64,000 nt of DNA from Verrucomicrobiia bacterium (GCA_019634635.1 JAHCBB010000003.1:124001-188000); one strand, 5' to 3'. Positions 1 to 9,534 are shown, numbered from the stretch's first letter. Program-made: numbers and translations. Notes: generated by a model not told the origin, from the sequence alone.

Positions 1-762
1 GATGCGGCCGCCGCTCTCGGGTTCCCTGGGTGCCGGCCCCAAGTGAGGCGCCTGCCCATACCACCGGAACCCGCCCGGATGCCCGACGAAGCCCCCCGGA
101 GTGAGGGGCTTCAGCCAGCACGTGCCGTTCCACGGTCCCTGATTGTCGGTGTAGAACATGTCCCCCACCGAGTTGGTGGCGATCCCGCCGGGGGATCGAA
201 GGCCGCTGGTTGTGGGGAGAACCCGGCCGTCGGGTGTCACCCGGAGGGCCCAGCCCCGGTAGAGGCTTTCGCTGTTGAAGGAACCGGTGAGGCAGAGGGC
301 CACCCAGATGTTGCCGTCGCGGTCGGGTTTCGATCCGAACGCATATTCGTGATAATCGCCGTTGATGCCCCAGCCGTCCGCCACGGTCTCGACCAGATCC
401 GCCCGGCCGTCCCCGTCCTCATCCTTCAACCGGGTGACCTCGCCGCGCTGGGTGGCGTAAATCCAGCCGTCGGGTGAGCGCCAGAGCCCAAGCACCTCGT
501 GGAGACCCGACGCGAACCGTGTGAAGGTCACGAGGTCGGGCGGATCATCAAAGGCGCCGGAGACGATGTAGATGTCCCCCAGTCGTGTGGACACCGCAAG
601 GCGCTGGTCGGGCAGCAGTTGGATGGCACCGGCCTCCAGGACGATGCCTTCCGGAATCGGGATCGGTACCAGCGGATAATACGTCGCTTCGCGCTCCGCT
701 TGGGACGGTGCGGCGGCCGCGAACAAAGGCAGGAGCAACAGGGGGAGGAGGCGGGTGGGCAT
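1..762 (-). CDS. Exported beta-propeller, sugar-dehydrogenase-like (partial)
   Basis: An open frame runs from an ATG at 762 to the left edge without a stop, so the C-terminus lies outside the window (254 codons visible). The start MPTRLLPLLLLPLFAAAAPSQ is a clear secretion signal. The following residues carry propeller-type repeats such as FASGLHEVLG, a DEDGDGRADL calcium-binding-like loop and KPDRDGNIWV, as in the NHL / PQQ-type sugar dehydrogenase-like proteins common in Planctomycetes and Verrucomicrobia. It resembles the propeller half of the protein at 6015-8390. It lies 108 bp downstream of the five-haem cytochrome gene on the same strand, so an electron-transfer pairing (periplasmic oxidation of a sugar or alcohol passed to cytochrome c) is plausible. 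The substrate is unknown. Confidence 0.8.
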   Translation of the reverse strand, partial: MPTRLLPLLLLPLFAAAAPSQAEREATYYPLVPIPIPEGIVLEAGAIQLLPDQRLAVSTRLGDIYIVSGAFDDPPDLVTFTRFASGLHEVLGLWRSPDGWIYATQRGEVTRLKDEDGDGRADLVETVADGWGINGDYHEYAFGSKPDRDGNIWVALCLTGSFNSESLYRGWALRVTPDGRVLPTTSGLRSPGGIATNSVGDMFYTDNQGPWNGTCWLKPLTPGGFVGHPGGFRWYGQAPHLGPAPREPESGGRI

Positions 763-869
763 GGGTCGAGGATGGGTTGAGCCCTGATCCCTGGAGGGGA
801 CGGGCCAGGTCGAAGTGGGGGCGGGCGATTGCGGTTCGTCTTGATCCAGATTTCGTTCTCGACGGGTGG

Positions 870-3629
870 CTACCACGTCAGTTCCTCGCGAAGGACACCC
901 GGGACGCGGACCGGGACGCGGAGTTCGCCATGGAAGATTTCGGGACGTCCATCTCCTTCCAGGTGGAGGAGCAGTTGCTTGCCCACGGTCCAGGTCCCGT
1001 CGGGATTCGCCTCGACGTCGCTGGCGGCGGCGCGAAACCAGATCGGACCGGGGGCGCTTCCGGTGAGGCGCAGGGTGCGCACCAGGGTCATGTCCACCTC
1101 GCCGGGGCGCGGCTCGAAGGACTCCTCCACGGTGACGCCGGAAAACGTGTAGCGGAAAACCGGGCGGCGGCTGGCATCAAAGCGGTAGCCGAGAAACCGG
1201 TAGCCGGCGTCGGCACCGGTTGCCGACGGCCAGGGCGCCGATGGATCGGTCAGCACGGCCAGCGGCGGCCCGTCCGGAAGGGCGATCACATGATCGCCCA
1301 GCGGGGGCTCGAAGCCCACCCCGCGTCCGGCGGCGTGGCGTGCGCCATCCATGAAGCTGCCCTGCCAGATCAACGCCGGGCGGACCGTTCCGGCATCGTA
1401 GGCCAGGTGGACGCGCTCCGGATAGCCGACGGCAATCGCCCTCGATCCGGCGCCCTCGATGAAGTTCCGATAAATCAGGGGCTCGCCCGCCGGCACGAGT
1501 TCCTGGCGTCCGCGGATGAGCCCGGCGGGGACCTCGGCACGGGCACCCGCGGCGAGGTAGGCCCAGAGGGCCCGGATCTGGGCGTCGGTGTCACCACCGA
1601 GAATCGCGTCATTCACCGCCCGTCCATCGGGCCAGAACGTCGGCATGCGCGTGCCCGGACGCAGGGCGGCGGGATCAGGAAGATACCTTCGGAACCAGTC
1701 CCACTCCAGCCGGTGTCCCATGGTGTCGAGTCCAAGGGCTGGGATCCCCAGGGAACCCAACTTGCCGAACGTGTGGCAGGCCACGCAGCCCAGGCCGTCG
1801 TTGCCGACCAGTTTCCAACCCAGTTTCGCATCACGATCGGTCACCGCAGGAGCCCCGGGAGCGTCCGCCCGCCGGTCCACCGCACGCAGTGCCGCCGGAA
1901 GCCCGGAGACTTGCGGGGTACCGAACACGGGCATCCGGGTCGCCATGTACGGACGCACCTTGGACCCCTCGGAAAGCACCTGGGCCAGCCATTCCGGCCG
2001 GAGCTTTGCCCCGACGCCGGTGAGCGCCGGAGGGATCCGTCCCTCATCTCCAAGATCCACTTCGCCGACCGCCTCGAACCAGTCCGCCCGGCCGCCCGCG
2101 ACCGGACCGCCCACGCCGTCCCTCTCGTGACAGGCCAGGCAATTGAACCGCGTCAGTGTTGCCTCGACCCGCCGGGCGGGGGCCACCGGCGCTGCGAGCT
2201 CGCCCGACCGGCTCGTCGCGGCCCGCAGCGCCATGCGCTGTTCCGCGCTCAACGCGTATCGCGGGACCGTCGCGGGCGCCGGATCCGCGAGGCAGCCGGA
2301 GGCGGCCTGCGAGGCGAGGGCTTCCAGGGCGGACGCCGGCCGCCCCGGGGGCAGATCCGCACCCGCATGGCAGGCCCCACAGTTCAGACGCTCGAACCAG
2401 TCGCGCCCCTTCGCCACGCCTGCGGCATCGGCGACCCACGGGACATCGTCCACCGGACGCATGGGCCGCGCGAAATGGCGGAACACCTCGGGGGGGATCA
2501 CCTGCCGCCGGAATCCCGGTCCCGCCCACTCGACCTTCAATTCAAAGCCCCCACCCACCTGGGTGAACAGCACCTGGAACGGATGGTAGCCGGCGGTCAG
2601 CGCCACGCGCCCGGAACGGGTCTCGGCTCCATGCTCCCCGTCGTTGTCCACCACCACCCGACCATCCACCAGCACCTGGGAGCCGTCGTCGGAACGGGCC
2701 CAAAAGGTGTACTCCCCGTCGGCCGGCACCTCGATGCCGCCGTTGAAGCGCAGACCGAACAGCGCATCGCGGCGTGCGACCTCCGCGGTCACCTGGTTGG
2801 TGACCCCGGAGGCCACCGGTGACGCGGCCACGAGGTCGGCGCATTTGCGGAACTCCCCTTCAAAATAGTCCCAGCGCAGGCCCGCGACGGGCGCCGAGTC
2901 CGCGGGCGGCAGGTCCAGCTGGGCCCGGAGCAGATAGACCGCGAGATCCGTCGCCTCGGACTCCGACAGGCTGAGGGAGGGCATCCGGCCCGAGGGCCGG
3001 TGGGCGCCCGGATCCCGAAGGAACCGCACGAGTTCACCGGCAGGATATTTCCGGGCAAGGTTCCCAAGGGGAACCGCGCCGGCCTGGGCCGCATCGAACG
3101 TCTGTTCACCGGCCTCGCCACGTTCCAATGGCGCGTGGCACGCCGCACAGCCGAGCGAATGATAGAGCCGCCGTCCGATGACAGCCCTTGCCGGGTCGGC
3201 GCTGACGGCGTCCGCAGGCCCCGGGGGCTGCACGGACACCAGGAACTGGGTCAGGGCCTCGATGGCCTCGGCGCGTCCGGCCTCCGGAAGGCCATGGAGC
3301 AGGTCGGGCATGAGGCTGCCGGGCTTGGTCCCCTCGGGATCCGCGAGCCACGAGCGGATCCATCCCGGTGTCAGCCGCAGCCCGTCCCGCCCCAGTCGCG
3401 GCGCCGCGCGCGACTCCAGGCGGGCCGCCGAGGCGGGCGTGGCGGCGTGGCAGGCAGTGCAGTTCAGTTCACCCAGCAACAATTCCCCTGTGTCCAGCGT
3501 GCTGCCCTCCGGTTGCGGCACGATCACGGAGGCGCCAGCGGTCAGGGCAGCGAGGACCGGGACCAGCAGCAGCGTTGCCCGGCGCGGGCGCGGATTTCGG
3601 AGGGCACGAACTCTGGGAAGGCGAAACAC
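870..3629 (-). CDS. Five-haem cytochrome c with embedded PA14 domain
   Basis: Product of 919 residues with an N-terminal membrane or secretion segment (about residues 18-35). Five CXXCH haem-binding motifs are visible: CTACH (57), CAACH (161), CGACH (417), CLACH (497) and CVACH (615). Between haems 2 and 3, about residues 250-385, is a PA14-like carbohydrate-binding domain (GEYTFWARSDDGSQVLVDG, later HPFQVLF). After the last haem comes a roughly 250-residue non-haem C-terminal domain (IYRNFIEGAGSRAIAVGYPE, LIWQGSFMDGARH), which from memory also occurs in other Planctomycetes/Verrucomicrobia cytochromes. Likely periplasmic and surface associated, moving electrons from the adjacent propeller protein (1-762). 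The 657-residue protein at 46094-48067 has related parts in a different order. The electron partner is not shown by sequence. Confidence 0.88.
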   Translation of the reverse strand: MFRLPRVRALRNPRPRRATLLLVPVLAALTAGASVIVPQPEGSTLDTGELLLGELNCTACHAATPASAARLESRAAPRLGRDGLRLTPGWIRSWLADPEGTKPGSLMPDLLHGLPEAGRAEAIEALTQFLVSVQPPGPADAVSADPARAVIGRRLYHSLGCAACHAPLERGEAGEQTFDAAQAGAVPLGNLARKYPAGELVRFLRDPGAHRPSGRMPSLSLSESEATDLAVYLLRAQLDLPPADSAPVAGLRWDYFEGEFRKCADLVAASPVASGVTNQVTAEVARRDALFGLRFNGGIEVPADGEYTFWARSDDGSQVLVDGRVVVDNDGEHGAETRSGRVALTAGYHPFQVLFTQVGGGFELKVEWAGPGFRRQVIPPEVFRHFARPMRPVDDVPWVADAAGVAKGRDWFERLNCGACHAGADLPPGRPASALEALASQAASGCLADPAPATVPRYALSAEQRMALRAATSRSGELAAPVAPARRVEATLTRFNCLACHERDGVGGPVAGGRADWFEAVGEVDLGDEGRIPPALTGVGAKLRPEWLAQVLSEGSKVRPYMATRMPVFGTPQVSGLPAALRAVDRRADAPGAPAVTDRDAKLGWKLVGNDGLGCVACHTFGKLGSLGIPALGLDTMGHRLEWDWFRRYLPDPAALRPGTRMPTFWPDGRAVNDAILGGDTDAQIRALWAYLAAGARAEVPAGLIRGRQELVPAGEPLIYRNFIEGAGSRAIAVGYPERVHLAYDAGTVRPALIWQGSFMDGARHAAGRGVGFEPPLGDHVIALPDGPPLAVLTDPSAPWPSATGADAGYRFLGYRFDASRRPVFRYTFSGVTVEESFEPRPGEVDMTLVRTLRLTGSAPGPIWFRAAASDVEANPDGTWTVGKQLLLHLEGDGRPEIFHGELRVPVRVPGVLREELTW

Positions 3630-3737
3630 GGTTCGAGTTTAGGGCGGAGGGCCATTGCGCGTCGAGCGTTGTGCCACGGGCCGCCGGGCATTCCATGTCC
3701 CGTCGTCCCTCGAAGCCCTCCAATCCCGGTGGGGGTA

Positions 3738-3960
3738 CGCGGAGCCATCCGCGTGTGGGGTCGCCAAAGGCCCTGCTCGCGGCGACACGTACGGTTCGGC
3801 GGGAGCCTCACCCCACCGGGCGAGACCCGCAGCTCATCAGAGCACCCATCGGTCCCCCAACCCGGTGGGGCAATCTCCCGGTGAGCCGTGCGCCCATGGA
3901 GTCCCCACCACGTCACCCCGCAGTCCCACGTACGGTTCGGCAGGAGCCTTGCCCCACCAG
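3738..3960 (+). repeat. Dispersed repeat R1, two units
   Basis: Intergenic DNA between the cytochrome and the DUF3313 lipoprotein. Unit A (about 3738-3822) matches, almost base for base, the reverse complement of 12354-12434. It includes GTGTGGGGTCGCCAAAGG and GACACGTACGGTTCGGCGGG and ends in a CCCCACCGGG tail. Unit B (about 3881-3956) contains GGAGTCCCCACCACGTCACC and CACGTACGGTTCGGCAGGAG and matches the reverse complement of 12190-12270. The rest of the gap (3630-3737 and 3961-4105) shows no convincing gene. Confidence 0.85.
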
Positions 3961-4105
3961 AGGCTATGGCCCCCGGCCAAACCCCAATCGCCCAGTGGCC
4001 CACCGACGAAATTGGAAAGTCGTGACAGCTCCGAGGCCTCCGGCCACGATGCGCGTCCGGTCCCGGGCCATCCCGCCCCGGACCGGCTCCCTGGAACACT
4101 CGATC

Positions 4106-4711
4106 ATGAATACCCGCTGGACGCGTCTCATCGCCGCTCTAACCGCCGTTCTCTCCCTCGCCGTTGTCATTCTCGCCACCGGATGCGCCGGCACGCCACG
4201 CCCGCCGAAGAAGTCGGGCTTTCTCTTCAACTATTCCAACCTCAGGCAGGTGGACGAGACCACCTGGCGCTTCGTCAACACCAACCGGCTCGCGCTCTAC
4301 AGCAAGTTCATGATCGGCCCGATCCAGATCCTGCCCACGGAATTCGACGGCCGGCCGATCACGGAAGAGGAAAAGGCCCGCGCGACCGACTTCATCCGGG
4401 AGTCCGTGACCCGGGCACTCGAATCCCGCGGCTTCGAGGTCGTTCCCCGGGCTTTTGGGGAGATCGGCGAGATTCGCGTGGCGATCACCGACGTGTACAG
4501 GTCCCGCAGCCAGATCGGCTTGACGGTCGAGGGCTCCATCGTGGACTCGGCGTCCGCGTTTCAGGCGGCCGCGGTCATGAAGACCGAGCTGGCACCCGCG
4601 CAGCTGGGTTCGTGGTGGGATAACGCGCGCGGCCGCGGAATCATCAACTCTTGGGCGGAGCGCATGGCCGAAGCCATCGCCGACGCCCACGCCCACGCCG
4701 CCGGCAGATAG
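4106..4711 (+). CDS. DUF3313 family lipoprotein
   Basis: Product of 201 residues. The start MNTRWTRLIAALTAVLSLAV ends in a lipobox (LATGCAG), so it is probably lipid-anchored in the envelope. The mature part begins PPKKSGFLFNYSNLRQVDET, and the SGFL-x-YS-x-L pattern is characteristic of DUF3313. The later segment GEIRVAITDVYRSRSQIGLT fits the same family, whose function is unknown. The ATG at 4106 was chosen because the frame is open far upstream, but that upstream part is repeat DNA and the signal peptide starts here. No operon partner: hisC is convergent 30 bp downstream. Confidence 0.82.
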   Translation: MNTRWTRLIAALTAVLSLAVVILATGCAGTPRPPKKSGFLFNYSNLRQVDETTWRFVNTNRLALYSKFMIGPIQILPTEFDGRPITEEEKARATDFIRESVTRALESRGFEVVPRAFGEIGEIRVAITDVYRSRSQIGLTVEGSIVDSASAFQAAAVMKTELAPAQLGSWWDNARGRGIINSWAERMAEAIADAHAHAAGR

Positions 4712-4741
4712 CGAGGGGGCCTCGAAGCCTCTCCCGGGGTG

Positions 4742-5857
4742 TCATGCCCCGGCCACGGCCCGGTCGGCCAGGATCTCGCGGAGCGCCGACACGCATCGGT
4801 GATTCTCCGCAGGCAGTCCCACGGAAATCCGGATCCAGTCCGGGAGCCCGTAACTGGCCATCGGCCGTGTGATCACTCCGCGCTCCTGGAGCGCGGCAAA
4901 CACCGCGGCGCCGTCCCCGACCCTCGCGAGCACAAAGTTGGCGTGGCTGGGCACATGCTGCAGTCCCATCTGGGACAACGCCGCGTGCAGGTAGCCGAGT
5001 CCCAGCCGGTTGTTGGCGCGGGTGGCCGCCAGATGCCCGACGTCGTCCAGCGCGGCGAGTGCCCCCGCCTGGGCCACGGAATTGATGTTGAACGGCTGCC
5101 GCAGCCGTTCCAGCCCACCGATCAGTTCCGCGACGCCCATGCCGTACCCGAGGCGGAGTCCGGCGAGGCCAAAGATCTTGGAGAACGTGCGCACCAGCAG
5201 CAGGTTCGGATGCGTGCCCTCGCGGATCAGCGGCAGGCAGTCCGGGGGATCCTCAAGGAATTCCAGGTAGGCCTCGTCGAGAACCAGCAGCACGTGGGAC
5301 GGCACGCCGGCGAGCAGTCCGCTCAGGGCTTCGCGGGTGATCAGGGTGCCCGTCGGGTTGTTGGGATTGGCCAGAAACACCACCCGGGTGCGGGGCGTGA
5401 TGGCCCGGAGCATCGCGGGAACGTCGGCGCCGAATCCATGCGCCGGAACCGTCACCAGCCGGGCGCCAAACAGGGCGGTCACGATCGCATAGACCGCAAA
5501 CGAGTACTCGGCCACCACGACCTCGTCGTCCGGACGCAACAGCGCATGGCCGACCAGTTCGAGGATCTCATTGGAGCCATTGCCCAGCACCAGCTGGTCG
5601 GGAGACAGGTAGAGGCGCGCAGCCAGGGCCTGCTTCAGGCGGATGGCGCCGCCGTCCGGATACAGATGCACCTCACGCACGGCCCGGGTCATGGCCTCCA
5701 CGGCCTGCGGCGACGGCCCCAGGGGATTCTCGTTGGAGGCCAGTTTGATGATTGCCGACGGATCAAGGCCCAGATCCCGGGCCACCGCTTCGATCGGCCT
5801 CCCCGGCACGTACACCGGCAGACCGGTCACCTGGGGGTTGAACACGAGCGCACTCAT
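4742..5857 (-). CDS. hisC: Histidinol-phosphate aminotransferase
   Basis: Class I/II PLP aminotransferase of about 371 residues. It catalyses the glutamate-dependent transamination of imidazole-acetol phosphate to histidinol phosphate in histidine synthesis. Family signatures seen: IIKLASNENPLGPSP near the N-terminus, LVLGNGSNEILELVGHA, FLANPNNPTGT, LDEAYLEF and the PLP-lysine region VRTFSKIFGLAGLRLGYG. The ATG at 5857 (MSALVFNPQ) fits the usual N-terminus; an in-frame ATG at 5884 would add nine residues. It stands alone, not in a his operon. Some members of this family act on phenylalanine or tyrosine instead, which sequence alone cannot exclude. Confidence 0.9.
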   Translation of the reverse strand: MSALVFNPQVTGLPVYVPGRPIEAVARDLGLDPSAIIKLASNENPLGPSPQAVEAMTRAVREVHLYPDGGAIRLKQALAARLYLSPDQLVLGNGSNEILELVGHALLRPDDEVVVAEYSFAVYAIVTALFGARLVTVPAHGFGADVPAMLRAITPRTRVVFLANPNNPTGTLITREALSGLLAGVPSHVLLVLDEAYLEFLEDPPDCLPLIREGTHPNLLLVRTFSKIFGLAGLRLGYGMGVAELIGGLERLRQPFNINSVAQAGALAALDDVGHLAATRANNRLGLGYLHAALSQMGLQHVPSHANFVLARVGDGAAVFAALQERGVITRPMASYGLPDWIRISVGLPAENHRCVSALREILADRAVAGA

Positions 5858-6014
5858 GCGAGGCGACAGCATCCGCCCACGCATTGAAAAAGGCGAATCC
5901 GTTCGCGAGGTCCCCGGCGGAGGGGGTGCAGACGCGACAAGCCGGAGGTTGAATGCGCGCGAATCGAGGGCAGTCTGAGCGCGGTCCGTTCCTCAAGAAC
6001 CCCGCATTCGAGAC

Positions 6015-8390
6015 ATGTTCCGCCACGACCGCCACCTCCGCCGCCTGCCGCCCCGCCGGTTCCCGGTTGCCCTCCTGCTCGCAGCCCTCGCGCTGCCGTC
6101 CATCGCCCAGGAGCGCAAGCCTGTCCCGAAGTACTTCGAGGAATCGTTTCCCTTCCAGATGGCCTGCATCAGCGCGGCGCAGCCGGAGGGCAACACCGCG
6201 ATGAAGGGCATCGCCATCCGGGTCGGCAACGACGCCACCCTGCTGTTCGACACCGATTTGTGCCGGATGGCCGCAGGTTGGACCGGTGGCTTCATCACCA
6301 GCCGCGGCGTCGCCTTTGATGGCGCGCACGGGCATCATCCGGAGATGGAGGGCAACCAGGTGTTCGGCGTGGGCAACGGTCCCGGAGTGGCCGGGCCCGA
6401 CGGCAGCTTTGCCGACCGGCGGTCCGAGCCGTTCGGCCCCATGGATGCCGCGGTGGCCAAGTGGCGCGGGCTTTCGGTCCACGGCGACCACGTGCTCCTG
6501 AAATACACCGTCGCTGGCGGCACGCGGGTTGCCGAGCAACCCGGCAGCGTGAAGATCGGGGACCAGGTGGTGCTTACCCGCACCCTCGGCATCGAGCCCG
6601 CGGTGGCCGACGGGAAGATCCCGGAGGCGTTCTCCATCGCGCTTGCCGATGTGGCAGACACAGGATCCTCGGCCTCCGGCGACGAAATCACGGTCGCGGA
6701 TGGTGACCGCACGGTCCGCGTCGGTGCCGCCGGGCTGCCGGCCGGAGCCCGGCTCACGTTGCGCGAGGGTCGGATCTTCCTGCAGATGCCCAAGGGTGCC
6801 CCCGGTGGAACCGTGCGCATCGCGCTCTGGAGCGGGCCGGCCGCCGAATCCGCCGCGGTGGCCGGTGCAGCCGCGCAGGCTCCGGACCTTGCGGACTTCT
6901 CCAAGGGTGGTCCGCGGCGATGGACCGAATCCGTCGCGGTCCAGGGCCGGCTGAATACCAGTGCCACGCCCGATGGCGCCTATGTCACGGATGCCATTAC
7001 CGCCCCGGATACCAACCCATGGAACCGCCGGGTCCGCTTTGGGGGCTTTGATTTTTTCCCCGATGGCCGCAGTGCCGCGTTCTGCACCCACGACGGCGAC
7101 ATCTGGATCGTCCGCGGGATTGACGATGCCCTGGAAAACCTGGAGTGGACCCGGTTCGCCTCCGGCCTCTACGAGCCGCTGGGGCTCGTGATCGTGGACG
7201 ACGTGATCTACACCAGCGGCCGTGACGGCATCACGCGCTTCCGGGACCTGAACGGGGACGGCGAGGCTGACGAATATGAGGCGTTCAACCATGACGTGAT
7301 GTCCACCGAAGGATTCCACGAGTTCGTCTTTGATTTGCACCGGGATCGCGACGGGAATTTTTACTTCGTGAAAGCCAATCCGGTGAACAGCGGTGGACGG
7401 GGATTCGGCGACCGCAACGCGTCGCGCGGCAACGGGTCCGTGTGCTCGCACGCCGGCTGCCTGTTCAAGGTGAGCTCGGACGGCTCGCGCTTCGAGGTCG
7501 TCGCCCGGGGCTTCCGGGCGCCAAACGGGATCGGGGTGCGTCCGGACGGCCAGGTGACGACGTCGGACAACGAGGGCACCTGGGTGCCGACGACGCCCTT
7601 GAACTGGGTGGACGGGCAGACCTTTCACGGGGTGATCAATGATCTCACGCCACCGGAGGTCGCGGAGCAGTTTGCCCCGCCGATCCTGTGGCTCTCGCAC
7701 AACGACTACGACAATTCGGGCGGCGGCCAGATCTGGGTGACCAGCGACCGGTGGGGTCCCTACCAGGGCGAGCTGCTGCACCAGTCCTACGGCAAGTCGT
7801 CCCTGTTCCTCGTCATGCGCCAGGAGCTGCCCAACGGCCGCCAGCAGGCCGCGGCCACCCGGTTCCCGCTGCGGTTCACCAGCTCGGTGATGCGCGGACG
7901 CTGGGGCCCCGCGGACGGCCAGCTCTACATCGCCGGACTCAGCGAATGGCAGAGCAATGCCGCCCGGCAGACCGGCTTTGACCGCGTCCGCTACACCGGC
8001 AAGCCCGTGTATTCCGTGAGCGGGGTGCGTGTCGTCCCCGGCGGTGTGGAACTCACCTTCACCCAGCCGCTCGACAAGGCGTCCGCCGAGGATCTGGAGA
8101 ACTGGAGTGGCAAGCGATGGAACTACGTGCGGAGCGAAGGCTATGGATCGCCGGAGGTCTCGGTGGCGGACCCCTCGAAAAAGGGCCGCGACACCATCAA
8201 CATCTCCGGGGCGCGACTGGGTGCGGATGGCCGGACCGTGACGTTGACCATCGAGGATCTGAGGCCGGTGATGCAGCAGTCCCTGAAGTGGGACCTTGAG
8301 GCTGCGGACGGCACCCGCGTCTCGCAGGAGATCCAGCAGACGATTCACGAGGTGCCGGGCAAGCCGGTTTCGCGGGTTCCGGTCCCGTAG
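6015..8390 (+). CDS. DUF6797 / sugar-dehydrogenase-like propeller protein, exported
   Basis: Product of 791 residues with a secretion signal (PVALLLAALALPSIAQE, about residues 17-34). The first third (about 45-150: FPFQMACISAAQ, IAIRVGNDATLLFDTDLCRM, HPEMEGNQVFGVGNG) matches the DUF6797 pattern. The central part is a PQQ-type sugar-dehydrogenase-like beta-propeller (RFRDLNGDGEADEYEAF, FVFDLHRDRDGNFYFVKAN, GFRAPNGIGVRPDGQV). The last part (about 680-770) looks like an Ig-like or bacterial extracellular domain. It is probably periplasmic. A haem or PQQ ligand set could not be assigned. It is related to the propeller protein at 1-762. It sits alone between divergently read hisC and a decayed toxin-antitoxin locus. 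Confidence 0.84.
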   Translation: MFRHDRHLRRLPPRRFPVALLLAALALPSIAQERKPVPKYFEESFPFQMACISAAQPEGNTAMKGIAIRVGNDATLLFDTDLCRMAAGWTGGFITSRGVAFDGAHGHHPEMEGNQVFGVGNGPGVAGPDGSFADRRSEPFGPMDAAVAKWRGLSVHGDHVLLKYTVAGGTRVAEQPGSVKIGDQVVLTRTLGIEPAVADGKIPEAFSIALADVADTGSSASGDEITVADGDRTVRVGAAGLPAGARLTLREGRIFLQMPKGAPGGTVRIALWSGPAAESAAVAGAAAQAPDLADFSKGGPRRWTESVAVQGRLNTSATPDGAYVTDAITAPDTNPWNRRVRFGGFDFFPDGRSAAFCTHDGDIWIVRGIDDALENLEWTRFASGLYEPLGLVIVDDVIYTSGRDGITRFRDLNGDGEADEYEAFNHDVMSTEGFHEFVFDLHRDRDGNFYFVKANPVNSGGRGFGDRNASRGNGSVCSHAGCLFKVSSDGSRFEVVARGFRAPNGIGVRPDGQVTTSDNEGTWVPTTPLNWVDGQTFHGVINDLTPPEVAEQFAPPILWLSHNDYDNSGGGQIWVTSDRWGPYQGELLHQSYGKSSLFLVMRQELPNGRQQAAATRFPLRFTSSVMRGRWGPADGQLYIAGLSEWQSNAARQTGFDRVRYTGKPVYSVSGVRVVPGGVELTFTQPLDKASAEDLENWSGKRWNYVRSEGYGSPEVSVADPSKKGRDTINISGARLGADGRTVTLTIEDLRPVMQQSLKWDLEAADGTRVSQEIQQTIHEVPGKPVSRVPVP

Positions 8391-8540
8391 GGAGGGTGGC
8401 GCTTCGCGCAAGCCGGCGGCGTCCCACCACCGGGTAGGGCTGGCGTCCCGTCGGCCCCATTTAAGTCCGCGACCACGACGTCCCACGGCACCGTACGGTA
8501 ATGCCACCCGCCGCCCTGACGTCGCGCGTCACCCCGCACC

Positions 8541-8574
8541 AAAGCGGCGGAGGGCCGCCGCACTCCACGGCGCT
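8541..8574 (+). repeat. Repeat R2, left copy
   Basis: A 34-bp element beginning AAAGCGGCGGAGGGCCGCCG and ending CACTCCACGGCGCT. It recurs with one mismatch at 9535-9568 in the same orientation. The GCGGCGGAGGGCCGCCGC core is a near-perfect inverted repeat, so the element can fold into a hairpin. The 264-bp gap 8391-8654 holds this copy and nothing else recognisable. Confidence 0.8.
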
Positions 8575-8654
8575 CTGCGCAATCCGGCGGTGAAACGGCA
8601 CCTGCTGCGGCGCGCGGTCCGCTTGACAAAACGAACGCTTTTACGGACGTTTTT

Positions 8655-8900
8655 TCCACGACTTCGCTTCCGGTAACTCAAGCCCGTTCGAGGCTTTATC
8701 AGCTTCTCGACGCGGCCGCTGCGTCTCACGAACCCATCCAGATCACCGGCAAACGTTCCAATGCGGTTCTGGTGTCCGAGGACGACTGGCGGAGCATCCA
8801 GGAGACGCTGCACCTCCTCTCCATTCGGGGAATGCGTGACTCCATTCGCAAGGGACTGGGTGAGCCGCTCGACAAAGCCTCCTCCAAGCCCGGCCGGTGA
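8655..8900 (+). pseudogene. YefM/Phd-type antitoxin remnant without a start codon
   Basis: In-frame translation gives LPVTQARSRLYQLLDAAA, then HEPIQITGKRSNAVLVSEDD, then WRSIQETLHLLSIRGMRDSI, and stops at 8898-8900. This is the classic YefM/Phd antitoxin fold with a C-terminal toxin-binding tail. No ATG, GTG or TTG occurs in this frame at or just upstream of where the family usually starts; the codons read GTT TTT TCC ACG ACT. The frame is open further upstream but runs into repeat R2. Either the start codon was lost or a rare start is used. It overlaps the toxin start by a GTGA junction, the usual coupling in such pairs. Confidence 0.72.
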
Positions 8901-9133
8901 GCCGGTCCGTTGTTTTCACCCGGCAGGCGCAGAAGGATGCCAGGAAGATTGCGTCCTCCAACCTCCGGCCACAGGCCCAGCGGCTCCTGGACATCATCGC
9001 CAGGAGTCCTTTTCAGACACCACCGCCGTACGAGAAGATGGTTGGCGACCTGTCGGCTGCGTATTCGCACCGCATCAACATCCAGCATCGTCTCGTGTAT
9101 CAGATTTACGAGACGGAGCGCACGGCACAGTAG
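8897..9133 (+). pseudogene. YoeB-family toxin, C-terminally truncated
   Basis: Product of 78 residues from a GTG at 8897: SVVFTRQAQKDARKIASS, KMVGDLSAAYSHRINIQHRL, VYQIYETERTAQ. YoeB toxins are ribosome-dependent mRNA endonucleases, and this matches them up to the RINIQHRLVY motif. It then stops where the family continues with a strand and a terminal His-Tyr used in catalysis. The sequence just after the stop, read in another frame (TVGWTCS), may be the remains of that tail after a frameshift and a small deletion. Together with the start-less antitoxin this suggests an inactive module. Confidence is high for the family and moderate for inactivity. Confidence 0.75.
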
Positions 9134-9289
9134 GCTGGACTTGTTCTTGATCATTGGGTCCTTGGTCCTTAGTCCTTTTCTGCAGCGCGCGGAGCGCGCC
9201 GGAAATATTTTCCAATTCCCGAGTTGGGCCGGATTCGGACCACCGCCACCGATGGCCGGCGCCAAGCGCCGGTCCAGTGCGCCGCGAAG

Positions 9290-9420
9290 TCCCGGTGGGC
9301 ATACCGGTGGGGCGAGGGTCCTCACGAGCCGTACGTGCGGGGAGTCTCCACAGGCCAGGCCACGAGTTACCCGTACGGCTTGGCGGGAGCCTCGCCCCAC
9401 CAGGCAAGGGCCCCACCGGG
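9290..9420 (+). repeat. Dispersed repeat R1, diverged unit
   Basis: Contains GAGCCGTACGTGCGGGGAGT, a CCCGTACGGCTTGGCGGGAG segment and a CCTCGCCCCACC tail, matching the B unit of R1 (3881-3956) with many substitutions. It lies in the 470-bp gap between the YoeB remnant and the TrmO gene. That gap also contains the right R2 copy and otherwise shows no coding signal. Confidence 0.7.
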
Positions 9421-9534
9421 CAGTACGGTGCCCCCCGCGCGGTTTTGGAACTACGCGACGCTTCGACGTTCCCCATGCTCGGGCCAGGCGTCCGCATGAT
9501 CCGTCGCCCTGCGGTGGCGCTCCGGCCCGTACCG

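Noticed and set aside
585..2822. A 745-codon plus-strand frame opposite the first cytochrome
   Set aside because: The minus-strand reading has five CXXCH motifs and PA14; the plus reading has none and is mirror noise.
4734..4752. A CCGGGG…CCCCGG hairpin between the DUF3313 and hisC genes
   Set aside because: Stem of only six pairs, overlapping the hisC stop, with no T-run; too weak to call a terminator.
5763..8507. A 914-codon open frame on the minus strand opposite the DUF6797 propeller gene
   Set aside because: It has arginine/glycine-rich low-information sequence, no family motif, and is a mirror frame of a clear exported protein; high G+C makes such frames common here.
8622..8650. TTGACA as a -35 promoter box for the toxin-antitoxin remnant
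   Set aside because: No matching -10 hexamer lies at the right distance (GACGTT is a poor fit), so it was not annotated.
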